A DNA stretch of 64,000 nucleotides, taken from contig JAFGSB010000006.1 of the NCBI GenBank assembly GCA_016934825.1, positions 1 through 64,000 on the forward strand. Direction: 5' to 3'. Below are positions 10,209-19,377 of the stretch, piece after piece; position 1 is the stretch's first letter; every line of letters begins with the position of its first letter. A program made the translations under genes and the position numbers. The notes under the pieces were generated by a model. It did no database searches, was not told where the DNA came from, and was given only the letters and a program-made list of their open reading frames with translations. This DNA is from Candidatus Zhuqueibacterota bacterium. GTDB lineage: Bacteria > Zhuqueibacterota > Zhuqueibacteria > Residuimicrobiales > Krinioviventaceae.

Positions 10209-10604
10209 TTACTGCTTAACTTTATTCAACATTTCAACAACTTTATCATACAATTGACTGTGTGTAACCGGCTTTTCCAGAAAACAATCCACCGGATTCC
10301 ATGTATCATCGGGTCCTACGGTTAAATTAAATCCATGCTCCTGATTCACGCTTGTCAGCATCAAAACCGGCGTATCTTTAATATCGGAATCTTTGCGAAT
10401 TTCACGCGCTACTTCAAAACCTTCACCGACATCCGTCATCATCACATCCAGGATGACAAGGTCCGGTTTTTCCCGACGCATTACCTCAAGGCCTTCCCTG
10501 CCGTTATATGCGCAGCAAACCTGGTAACCCTTTAAGCTTAAAAACGCCCGGTTTGTTTCCACAAGATCGACATCATCATCAATAATTAATATTTTATCTT
10601 TCAT
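10209..10604 (-). CDS. stand-alone receiver protein with insertion before KP motif
   Basis: LIIDDDVDLVE, LVILDVMMT, GFNLTVGPDDTWNPVDCFLEKPV. Confidence 0.87.
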   Translation of the reverse strand: MKDKILIIDDDVDLVETNRAFLSLKGYQVCCAYNGREGLEVMRREKPDLVILDVMMTDVGEGFEVAREIRKDSDIKDTPVLMLTSVNQEHGFNLTVGPDDTWNPVDCFLEKPVTHSQLYDKVVEMLNKVKQ

Positions 10605-10624
10605 ACAACCTCTTCATGTTACGA

Positions 10625-12646
10625 TTACCGGCCATATTCAGAATAAACGGACTCTGTCACCATAGGTAAAGAGACGCTAAAAACGGTCCCGAGGCCGACA
10701 TCACTTTTTACCTGAATATTTCCCTTGTGCATTTTCAAAATACCATAGGCTATGGGTAGTCCGAGTCCCGTTCCCTTCCCGATTTGTTTGGTCGTAAAAA
10801 ACGGTGTAAATAAACTTCCCAGATTTTCCCTCGGGATACCCACACCATTATCTATAAATTCAACAATTACTCTGTTGGTCTCGAAATCAGGCGTCGCCTT
10901 TATTGTAAGGGTCCCTCCGTCCTGCATGGCTTCAGCGGCGTTTATGGCAATATTTAAAAAAACCTGGTATATTTGATCTCCGTCCAGTGTAATTTCCGGA
11001 ATCGAATCTTCAATATCCACAAAAATCTCAACGTTTGAGAATAACGACTGTTTTTTAACGGCGCTGACCATTTTGCCGATGATCGCGTCTATTTTATGCT
11101 TTTTCAGCCTGATTTTACCCTGATGTGAAAAATTCAACAAACCCGAAACGATTTTCTGGCAGCGTTTCGCCTCTTCCATAATGAACTTCATATCTTTGGC
11201 TTGTGGATCATGTTCATCCATTTTTTGTTTCACAAGGTGCGCGTATAGCATAATCGAGCCAAGCGGATTGTTCACCTCATGAGCCACACCGGCAGCAAGC
11301 TGCCCGATCGAGGCCAGCTTTTCATGCTGAATCAGTTGTTCCTGTGTTTCGGCCAGTTTTTCCAGCGAATTCTTCAGTTCCTGCTGCATTCGCTGTTGTT
11401 TGTCGATCAAATATGGCAAACACATATCATCTTCCGCCAGACCGTTAAAAACCGCCGCGGCGTATTCTCTGCAGGAGTCATACCCGCAGGCTTTACAATT
11501 CAACTCATCCGAAGTGTCATATTTCTCTATTTTCGCAAGTATAAGCCGTATATCTTCTTCCTGCGGCACCGATGTTATCTCGGGTTTGGCTCCAAATGTA
11601 CGGTATACGTTTACATCACGACATTTTTCGAGTGAATTCTTCCATTCCAGATAATTGGTGGATTTTCTCCGTTCGGCGGTATATTGGACTATTTTTTGTT
11701 TCCGGGTAAAAAAGTTGACCGATTTATTAATAAATGGTCCGTTTATACAACCTTCACAAAACAGAACATCCACTATGCTGGCGTTAATTTCCCTGTTTTT
11801 CAGGCATTCAAACAGTTTTAAAATTTGTTCCTTTCCCTCAGTCGATATAATATCTTTATTCATAATATCCAGAGGCAATCCCGAACTGCGCAAAAATCCG
11901 CCTGAAATCGGATACAGGCTCCCTAAATAGGCATATGGCGGATCGAATTTTGCATCCTCCGTCGTATTCGGATCGACACCTGATTTGTCCCATAATTCCA
12001 ACAACTCGCCGAATGTTAACACTTCGTCGGTCGAGTCCTTTACTGCCGGATCGGTTATTTCCGTTTTTTTGGCGGTACACGGACCGATAAAAACAACTTT
12101 AACATGATCACCGTATATTTTTCTAACAACACGTCCCATCGCAACCATTGGCGATACAATGGGCGCCAAATCATCTATGAGATCGGGAAAATATTTTTCA
12201 ATAAGCGAACAGATTGCCGGACATGAACTGGTAATAAACGGTCTGTGGGGCGAATGATTTCTATTGTTCACCATTTTCAAATAAGCGCGGTTGATCAAAT
12301 CCGCACCAAACGCAACTTCAACAACATGTGCAAAACCGCTTTTTCGTAATGCTCCGACCAATTTGCCCGGCTGTAAATCAGGGAATGCGGCCGGAAAAGA
12401 CGGCGCAAGCATGGCAATGGTTTTATTGTCCCGTATTAATTGTAATGTATGATCTACACCGCTTAATACGGCTTTGGCCTTTTGCGAACAGACCGTTACA
12501 CAATGCCCGCATGCGATACAACGTTCTTCTATTACTTTTGCCTGGCCGTTTTCAACTTTTATCGCTTTGGCCGGGCACTCGCGTATGCACGAATAACAGC
12601 GTTTACACTTTTCCTCAATTGTCCAGACTACTGCCATATTATTCAA
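10625..12646 (-). CDS. 2x[4Fe-4S] + [FeFe]-hydrogenase-like H-domain + 4Fe-4S (FeS) + histidine kinase fusion; putative redox/H2 sensor
   Basis: CKRCYSCIRECP/CIACGHCVTVCS; TSSCPAICSLIEKYFPD, GPCTAKKTEI, FCEGCINGPF; CKACGYDSCREYA; VAHEVNNPLGSIMLY H-box. Confidence 0.92.
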   Translation of the reverse strand: MNNMAVVWTIEEKCKRCYSCIRECPAKAIKVENGQAKVIEERCIACGHCVTVCSQKAKAVLSGVDHTLQLIRDNKTIAMLAPSFPAAFPDLQPGKLVGALRKSGFAHVVEVAFGADLINRAYLKMVNNRNHSPHRPFITSSCPAICSLIEKYFPDLIDDLAPIVSPMVAMGRVVRKIYGDHVKVVFIGPCTAKKTEITDPAVKDSTDEVLTFGELLELWDKSGVDPNTTEDAKFDPPYAYLGSLYPISGGFLRSSGLPLDIMNKDIISTEGKEQILKLFECLKNREINASIVDVLFCEGCINGPFINKSVNFFTRKQKIVQYTAERRKSTNYLEWKNSLEKCRDVNVYRTFGAKPEITSVPQEEDIRLILAKIEKYDTSDELNCKACGYDSCREYAAAVFNGLAEDDMCLPYLIDKQQRMQQELKNSLEKLAETQEQLIQHEKLASIGQLAAGVAHEVNNPLGSIMLYAHLVKQKMDEHDPQAKDMKFIMEEAKRCQKIVSGLLNFSHQGKIRLKKHKIDAIIGKMVSAVKKQSLFSNVEIFVDIEDSIPEITLDGDQIYQVFLNIAINAAEAMQDGGTLTIKATPDFETNRVIVEFIDNGVGIPRENLGSLFTPFFTTKQIGKGTGLGLPIAYGILKMHKGNIQVKSDVGLGTVFSVSLPMVTESVYSEYGR

Positions 12647-14351
12647 TATCTCTTCTCAAATAATGCGTATGCAACAATTCATGAGCTTTATGACTATTCG
12701 GCTCGCCGAGGAACTCTTTATACAACCGCTGTACCGATTCATTCTGGTGTGATCCGCGTTTCGGCAGTTCCCGGTCGATTTTATAAATCGCCTGCATTCT
12801 TTTTTCCGTTTTTTCCGGGTCGGATGGTAAAGGCTGACCGCCGCCGTTAATACAACCACCGGGGCAAGCCATTACTTCAATAAAATGATAGGATGAATTG
12901 CCGTCTTTGATCTGGTCGAGGAAATGGTCGATATTTTTCAAACCGTTCACGGCAGCGATTCTAAGACATGTTCCGTTGATATTAATCTCCGCTTCTTTGA
13001 CGCCTTCCAAACCACGAACCGGTCGAAAATCAATATTATCCATTTCCCTGCCGGTTAACGTATAATGGGCCGTACGCAGCGCGGCTTCCATTACACCGCC
13101 GGCGCTGCCGAATATTACAGCAGCACCCGTCGACTCGCCGAGCGGATCGTCAAAATAATCGTCGTTTAATTTATTAAAATCAATTCCGGCATTTTTGATC
13201 ATCCGCGCCAGTTCGCGGGTTGTCAATACCGCGTCGACATCCTGATAATCCTCTCCCAGTTCCGGTCGCTGTGCCTCATATTTTTTGGCCGTACACGGCA
13301 TAATCGAGACGACAAATATATCCGCAGGATTTATCTTTTTCTTTTCCGCATAATAGGACTTGATCAACGCGCCCTGCATTTCATGCGGCGATTTGCAGGT
13401 GGACAAATTCTTCAGACAATCCGGGTAAAAATGCTCTATATATTTGATCCACCCGGGACTGCAGGACGTGAGCATCGGCAAGACACCGCCGTTATTGAGC
13501 CGGCCAAGCAGTTCCGTGGCTTCTTCCATAATCGTTAAATCCGCGCTGAAATTGGTATCGAATACCGTATCGAATCCTATCCGTCTTAAAGCGGACACGA
13601 TTTTTCCGGTGACGACCGTACCGGGTTCCATCCCGAATTCTTCGCCCAGGGCGACGCGCACCGCCGGAGCGACCTGCACAACCACATGTTTTTTCGGATC
13701 ATTTATCGCGTTCCACACTATTTTTTCATGGCTCTTTTCCGACAACGCGCCCACCGGGCAGTTTACCACACATTGTCCGCAAAAAACACAGGGTATGGTA
13801 TTCAGGCTGTTGTTAAAGGCCGGGGTAATATAACTTTTAAAGCCGCGTTCGACAATATCTATAGCGCCGACGTTTTGAACTTCATGACAAATGCGCACAC
13901 ACCGGCCGCACAATATACATTTTTCAGGATCACGTAATATGGACGGGCTGGCGACATCCTGTTTACGGACCCGCCGTTCACCCTGATAGCGCAAACTTTG
14001 CACGCCATATTCGGCCGCAAGAGATTGTAATTCACAATTACCGTTACGAACACAAAACAAACAATCCTGCGGATGGTTGGCTATCAGCAGTTCTATAATC
14101 GTTTTTCGGGCGCGCCGTACTTTGGGCGAATTGGTTTTAATTTTCATCCCCTCATATACCGGAAACGCGCAGGACGGTACAAGGTTCCTTTGCCCTTCCA
14201 CTTCAACCACACATATTCTGCATGATCCCGTCGGGCTTAAGCCCTTGAGATAACACAGTGTCGGTATTTTTATTCCTTCCCTCTCAGCTAACGTTAATAT
14301 CGTCTCACCCGGATTGGCCCAGCATTCTTTATCATTTATCGTAATTCGCAT
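12639..14351 (-). CDS. hydA: [FeFe] hydrogenase catalytic subunit HydA-like (copy 2)
   Basis: same architecture as copy 1: TSCSPGWIKYIEHFYPD, MPCTAKKYEAQRPE, EVMACPGGCINGGGQP. Confidence 0.95.
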   Translation of the reverse strand: MRITINDKECWANPGETILTLAEREGIKIPTLCYLKGLSPTGSCRICVVEVEGQRNLVPSCAFPVYEGMKIKTNSPKVRRARKTIIELLIANHPQDCLFCVRNGNCELQSLAAEYGVQSLRYQGERRVRKQDVASPSILRDPEKCILCGRCVRICHEVQNVGAIDIVERGFKSYITPAFNNSLNTIPCVFCGQCVVNCPVGALSEKSHEKIVWNAINDPKKHVVVQVAPAVRVALGEEFGMEPGTVVTGKIVSALRRIGFDTVFDTNFSADLTIMEEATELLGRLNNGGVLPMLTSCSPGWIKYIEHFYPDCLKNLSTCKSPHEMQGALIKSYYAEKKKINPADIFVVSIMPCTAKKYEAQRPELGEDYQDVDAVLTTRELARMIKNAGIDFNKLNDDYFDDPLGESTGAAVIFGSAGGVMEAALRTAHYTLTGREMDNIDFRPVRGLEGVKEAEININGTCLRIAAVNGLKNIDHFLDQIKDGNSSYHFIEVMACPGGCINGGGQPLPSDPEKTEKRMQAIYKIDRELPKRGSHQNESVQRLYKEFLGEPNSHKAHELLHTHYLRRDIE

Positions 14352-14365
14352 GTTATCCTCTGTTT

Positions 14366-16366
14366 TTATTCCACATAAATCGCATCAAATTTGCAGTTCG
14401 TCCGGCATTGATCACAACGGATACATTTTTCATCTATAATATAATGCGCTTTTTTGATCTCGCCCAAAATCGCATTCTGCGGACATTTTTTGGCGCACAA
14501 AGTACAGCCGGTACATTTATCGGTATCGATATGATACGTCAGTAATTCGCGGCACACACCGGCGGGACATTTCCGGTCATAGAGATGCGCCTCATACTCT
14601 TCCCTGAAATAATGCAAAGTACTGAGTACGGGATTCGCTGCCGTTTGCCCCAGTCCGCACAGGGACGTGTTTTTAATCACATCCGCAAGACGTTCCATAT
14701 ATACCATACCCTGGAATCTCAATAGAGACTCGTCCTGAGATACTTCGGAACGATGACTGGTCGTCAGTCTTTTCAGAATTTCAAGAAGACGTTTTGTCCC
14801 TTCCCGGCAGGGAATACATTTTCCGCAGGATTCGGATTGAATAAAATCCATAAAATATTTTGCCAGATCGACCATACAGGTCGACTCATCCATGACCACC
14901 AGACCGCCCGAACCCATCATCGCGCCGACCTTCTTTAATGATTCATAATCAATTTTGGTATCGATAACGGATTCCGGCAAAGCGCCGCCTGATGGTCCGC
15001 CGATCTGCACGGCTTTGAACTTTTTATTGTCGGGTATACCGCCGCCAATATCAAAAATAATTTCACGCAGGGTTACACCCATCGGTACTTCCACAAGCCC
15101 GACATTCCGTACCTTACCGGACAGGGCAAAAATTTTGGTGCCCTTTGAATTTTCGGTGCCTATATGTGCGTACCATGATGCGCCATTTCGTAAAATCACC
15201 GGCACATTGGCAAAGGTTTCGACATTATTAATCACGGACGGCTTGCCAAACAAGCCCGATTCAGATGGAAACGGGGGCCTCGGCCTTGGCATACCGCGTT
15301 TTCCCTCAATCGAATGTATCAGTGCGGTTTCCTCGCCGCAGACAAAAGCTCCGGCGCCTTTTTTTATTTTCAATTTAAAGTTAAATCCGGTGCCGAGTAT
15401 ATTGTCTCCCAACAAGCCATAATCCGTCGCATCTTTAATGGTTTTTTCCAGGCGTTTAATGGCCAAAGGATATTCGGCGCGGCAATAAATATATCCCTCG
15501 TCGGCGCCCATTGCATAAGCGGCAATGATCATCCCCTCAACAATCCTGTGCGGATCTCCTTCCAAAACCGCGCGGTCCATAAACGCGCCGGGGTCGCCTT
15601 CATCCGCGTTGCAGATAAGGTATTTTTTTTCGCTTTTCGTATTGGCGGCCAATTCCCATTTTTTAGCCGTCAAAAAGCCACCGCCGCCGCGTCCGCGCAA
15701 TCCGGCGTCCATTACCTCTCCGATCACTTCTTCCGGTTTCATACGAGTCAGGGCTTTCATTAACCCGTAATAACCGCCTTTTGCCAGATACTGGTCGATA
15801 CTCTCCGGATCGATTACACCGCAATTTTCCAATACAACTTTTTTCTGTTTACGAAAGAACGGGTTCTGCTCTATCGGTTCGACATGATCCCATCCATTGT
15901 TACCGGCATTGGTTTTATATATTCCAAGCGTTTTATCCTGTATGATCTGTTTTTGAATTAACGTTTTCTCAATAATTTCGGGAACATCTTCCGGTTTGAC
16001 TTCAGCGTAACTGATCCTGGGATGTCCCGGTAATTTTATATCGACAATAACCTCTTTCGCGCAATATCCGACACAGCCCGTCGATACGATCCGGGCTTTA
16101 ATATTTTTTTGCTTTAATTGTTCAACAAAAGCATCGTAAACTTTTTGGGCGCCGTTGGCAAGGCCGCAGGTACCCATTCCTATTAATAAAACCGGTTCCC
16201 GGTTAGTTTCCAGCAATATATTATTCTTTATTTTTTGGACCGCATTGATCCCGGATTCATTGTGACCTTTATTTTCACCGACACCGTTCAAACTGTCTAT
16301 CAACAATTTGACAGGATTCCCGGAATCGTTCCATAATTCTGCAAACAAGTCTTTAAAAGTATCCAT
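14366..16366 (-). CDS. hydB: HydB/NuoF-like subunit (copy 2), with intact Trx-like 2Fe-2S and C-terminal 2x[4Fe-4S] domains
   Basis: LLIGMGTCGLANGA ... STGCVGYCAKE; GRGGGGFLTAKKWEL; CTGCTLCAKKCP...CIRCDQCRTNC. Confidence 0.95.
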   Translation of the reverse strand: MDTFKDLFAELWNDSGNPVKLLIDSLNGVGENKGHNESGINAVQKIKNNILLETNREPVLLIGMGTCGLANGAQKVYDAFVEQLKQKNIKARIVSTGCVGYCAKEVIVDIKLPGHPRISYAEVKPEDVPEIIEKTLIQKQIIQDKTLGIYKTNAGNNGWDHVEPIEQNPFFRKQKKVVLENCGVIDPESIDQYLAKGGYYGLMKALTRMKPEEVIGEVMDAGLRGRGGGGFLTAKKWELAANTKSEKKYLICNADEGDPGAFMDRAVLEGDPHRIVEGMIIAAYAMGADEGYIYCRAEYPLAIKRLEKTIKDATDYGLLGDNILGTGFNFKLKIKKGAGAFVCGEETALIHSIEGKRGMPRPRPPFPSESGLFGKPSVINNVETFANVPVILRNGASWYAHIGTENSKGTKIFALSGKVRNVGLVEVPMGVTLREIIFDIGGGIPDNKKFKAVQIGGPSGGALPESVIDTKIDYESLKKVGAMMGSGGLVVMDESTCMVDLAKYFMDFIQSESCGKCIPCREGTKRLLEILKRLTTSHRSEVSQDESLLRFQGMVYMERLADVIKNTSLCGLGQTAANPVLSTLHYFREEYEAHLYDRKCPAGVCRELLTYHIDTDKCTGCTLCAKKCPQNAILGEIKKAHYIIDEKCIRCDQCRTNCKFDAIYVE

Positions 16367-16376
16367 ATCCGCTATT

Positions 16377-16841
16377 CTAATCCTCTTTGGTTTTTTTCCT
16401 GAAAGATGCCAGTAATTTTTGTATCTTTTTAACTGTTAAATGTCCGTGATATTCATCATTTATCGATATGACTGGAGCAATACTGCACGCACCTATACAG
16501 GCAACCGTTTCCAGCGAGAATTTAAGGTCCTTTGTCGTTTCACCGGCTTTGATACCCAGTTCATTCTCAAGAGTTGTCAATACGTCCAGAGAGCCTTTCA
16601 CATGACATGCTGTTCCGCGGCAAACCCGGATCACATATTCTCCCAGGGGTTGCAGACGAAACTGATTATAAAATGTTGCCACTCCATATACCCGGCTCAC
16701 CGGTAATCGGGTAAAACCGGCCACTTTTTGCATTTCCTCTTCCGACAGGTAACCCTCGGTTTCCTGGATTTCCTGTAATATGGGAATCAATATGGAAGGA
16801 TCATTTGCAGGATATTTTTCATATATTTGTTTTGTGTCCAT
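16377..16841 (-). CDS. hydC: HydC/NuoE-like 2Fe-2S subunit (copy 2)
   Basis: GVATFYNQFRLQPLGEYVIRVCRGTACHVKGS, VACIGACSIAPVISIND. Confidence 0.93.
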   Translation of the reverse strand: MDTKQIYEKYPANDPSILIPILQEIQETEGYLSEEEMQKVAGFTRLPVSRVYGVATFYNQFRLQPLGEYVIRVCRGTACHVKGSLDVLTTLENELGIKAGETTKDLKFSLETVACIGACSIAPVISINDEYHGHLTVKKIQKLLASFRKKTKED

Positions 16842-18360
16842 CTATACCTCGTTTTAGTAATTCATTATTCTCCGCAGGACTTTTATCTACGACGGGCAAT
16901 ACAACCGTAAATACTGATCCTTTATCCGGTTCACTTTCAAGCTCAATATAGCCGTTATGCTCCTCGGCGATCTTTTTGGCTATGGCGAGCCCCAGGCCCG
17001 TACCGGATATTTTTTGGGACACAGCATTTTTTGCCCTGTAAAACTCGTCAAAAACTTTTGCCGCGTCTTCCCGGGACATTCCGATGCCCGTATCTTTCAC
17101 ATAAACATAAACCTGGTTGTTATTTTTTTCGGCTTTTAAACTGACCTGACCTTTTTCAGGTGTATATTTGATCGCATTACTGACAAGATTGGCAAACAAT
17201 CTTGATAATTCTTCCGCGTTGCCTCTGATCATCGGCAGTTTTTCAGGACATTCGATATTAAATTGAATGGATTTGGCTTTTGCTTCATTTTTATAAAAAT
17301 CAAAAGTCTCTTTAATGACGCCTGAAAGATCAACCGGTGAAATTAATTTGGACGAGATTTTTTTCTCGGCCCGTGTCAAATCAAGCAAATCATTTACCAG
17401 TTCGAGCAATTCATGAGCCCGGTCTTTTGATTTCTGAATGTAATTCTTTTCCTTCTCCGGCTGGTCCGCCGTTATACCGTCAAGGATAAGATTTAAATAT
17501 CCCTCAATAGCTCCCAGCGGCGCTTTTAATTCATGGGAAACAAGATTTAAAAAATCGGTTTTCACTTTTTCAATTTTTTTATCTTCCGTTATATCGATGA
17601 GTACGGCAACGGTCCCGATACATTCTTTTTTTTCATTAATGACCGGTGTAATATTGGACTGTAATACCCGGCCTTCAGGGGTGGTCATCTCAAATCTTTC
17701 CAGAACTTCCTTGGAGGTCACCCGGGTCAGGGCGTCCGATATTTTGTTTTCCAGGTCCGGATTACTTGTCAAGCCCGTCACTTTTTTACCGATTACATTA
17801 ACATGCTTTATCCGGAACATTTTTACCGCGGCGGGATTGATAAGCAAAATGTGTCCGCTTTTGTTAGTGGCGATCACTCCCTCACTCATACAGTTGATAA
17901 TTGTAAAAGTCCGTGTTTTTTCTATACTGTGTTCCAGTATATTTTTATCACGTTCCTCTCTCAGCTTTTCTGTTTCCAGCAATAACAGGCGTTTTTCAAG
18001 AGCGCGTTCTATTTTTGCACGGAACTCATCGGGAGTAAACGGTTTTGCCAGATAATCGTAGGCCCCCATTTTTACGGCATCAACGGCATTTTCGATCGTG
18101 GCATAACCTGTAATGACGATAGGAATGATTTTTTCGTCAATTTTGCGAATTTCCTGTAAAAACTCCATCCCGCCCATTTTGGGCATCATCAGATCGGTGA
18201 CAACCAGGTCATAACCTTCGGATTTGATTTTTTCCAGACCTTCCACACCGTTTTCAGCCAGATCCACATGATAATCGGACATTTCAAGAATACGTTCGCA
18301 TCCTACCCGGCTTATCTCATCATCATCGACGATCAATATTTTGACTTCCTGTTCCTGCAT
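16819..18360 (-). CDS. receiver-PAS-histidine kinase hybrid (copy 2)
   Basis: ILIVDDDEISRVG, LVVTDLMMPKMGG, LVSHELKAPLGAIEGYLNLIL, GTGLGLAIAKKIAEEH; 23-nt overlap with hydC-2. Confidence 0.92.
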   Translation of the reverse strand: MQEQEVKILIVDDDEISRVGCERILEMSDYHVDLAENGVEGLEKIKSEGYDLVVTDLMMPKMGGMEFLQEIRKIDEKIIPIVITGYATIENAVDAVKMGAYDYLAKPFTPDEFRAKIERALEKRLLLLETEKLREERDKNILEHSIEKTRTFTIINCMSEGVIATNKSGHILLINPAAVKMFRIKHVNVIGKKVTGLTSNPDLENKISDALTRVTSKEVLERFEMTTPEGRVLQSNITPVINEKKECIGTVAVLIDITEDKKIEKVKTDFLNLVSHELKAPLGAIEGYLNLILDGITADQPEKEKNYIQKSKDRAHELLELVNDLLDLTRAEKKISSKLISPVDLSGVIKETFDFYKNEAKAKSIQFNIECPEKLPMIRGNAEELSRLFANLVSNAIKYTPEKGQVSLKAEKNNNQVYVYVKDTGIGMSREDAAKVFDEFYRAKNAVSQKISGTGLGLAIAKKIAEEHNGYIELESEPDKGSVFTVVLPVVDKSPAENNELLKRGIDGHKTNI

Positions 18361-18372
18361 AACGGATATGCC

Positions 18373-18762
18373 TTATTTTAATAACTTTTCCACCCGTTCA
18401 ACAAGTTCGGCCGGTTTCAGTGGTTTTGCCGCAAAATCATCAACTTTCATCCACTCTTTGTCTTTCGAAAATTTAAAAGTAAACCCTGTTTTTTCCTGCG
18501 CGGATGTCAGCATGAGTATCGGCAAATCCTTTAAATTTTCATCTTCTCTTACGGCGTAGGCAACGGTGAATCCGGCGTCTTTTTCTTCCATCATTAAATC
18601 AAGGATCAGCAAATCGTAACGCGTCGCTCTGATCTTGTTCAGCGCCTCGGAAGATGTATAGGCTTCATCGACCTCGTACCCTTTTGTTTCCAAAATGGTT
18701 TTATTGATCTCGATAAAATCGGGATCATCATCGGCCAGTAATATTTTTACTTTTTCGCTCAT
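18373..18762 (-). CDS. stand-alone receiver protein with insertion before KP motif
   Basis: ILLADDDPDFIE, LLILDLMMEE, GFTFKFSKDKEWMKVDDFAAKPL. Confidence 0.87.
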   Translation of the reverse strand: MSEKVKILLADDDPDFIEINKTILETKGYEVDEAYTSSEALNKIRATRYDLLILDLMMEEKDAGFTVAYAVREDENLKDLPILMLTSAQEKTGFTFKFSKDKEWMKVDDFAAKPLKPAELVERVEKLLK

Positions 18763-18814
18763 GTTGTCTCCTGTAATATCAAGAGATTTACCGGTTATAC
18801 CGTATTATTTATTA

Positions 18815-19177
18815 TTAATTTAATCCTAATGCAGATTTAACTGCCTTTCTTAAAACATTTATACCCAGCGTATTCACATGATAATAAAAAACCTGTTCCT
18901 TCCGCACTGCCGTTTCAAGCGCACGTGAATTGGAATCTGTGTGTACAATGATCCGGGCAAGCGGATTGAATCCTTTCAGCAACCTTATTTCACGATCAAT
19001 TTGACTGTCATTCAACCTGGTATTTAAAATGATCAGATCGTAATTGAAAAGCTGAGCATTTTGAATACCACTTATAAGATCGTGAACCGTCTCACAGGCA
19101 ACCTGATTTCTTTTTAAAAATAGCTCCAAAACATGTGTAACAGGATTTTCAGGTTGTGCTATAATCAGACAATTCAT
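18815..19177 (-). CDS. degenerate receiver-like (pseudo-receiver) protein
   Basis: 120 aa with REC-like layout; phosphoacceptor position reads DLIILNTRL, start lacks the acidic pair, no KP motif. Confidence 0.6.
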   Translation of the reverse strand: MNCLIIAQPENPVTHVLELFLKRNQVACETVHDLISGIQNAQLFNYDLIILNTRLNDSQIDREIRLLKGFNPLARIIVHTDSNSRALETAVRKEQVFYYHVNTLGINVLRKAVKSALGLN

Positions 19178-19345
19178 TTGATTCCGGCATAAATGATTAA
19201 ACTATTCTGCGTGAAGGAATCAAATTTAATGCCAGAAAAAAATTTCATAACATAAAATTTTCGGCAGCTAACCTATTGAAAATATTGAGTGATAACAATA
19301 AGATGTTTTGAGGAAAGACCTGTTATATCGATTATGAGAGATTAT

Positions 19346-19375
19346 AGTGTGGAGAAACTCCACACTCTTTTTTTT
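19346..19375 (+). terminator. hairpin AGTGTGGAG-AAA-CTCCACACT followed by an 8-T run on the + strand
   Basis: perfect 9-bp stem and U-tract, oriented for + strand transcription. Confidence 0.65.
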
Positions 19376-19377
19376 GT

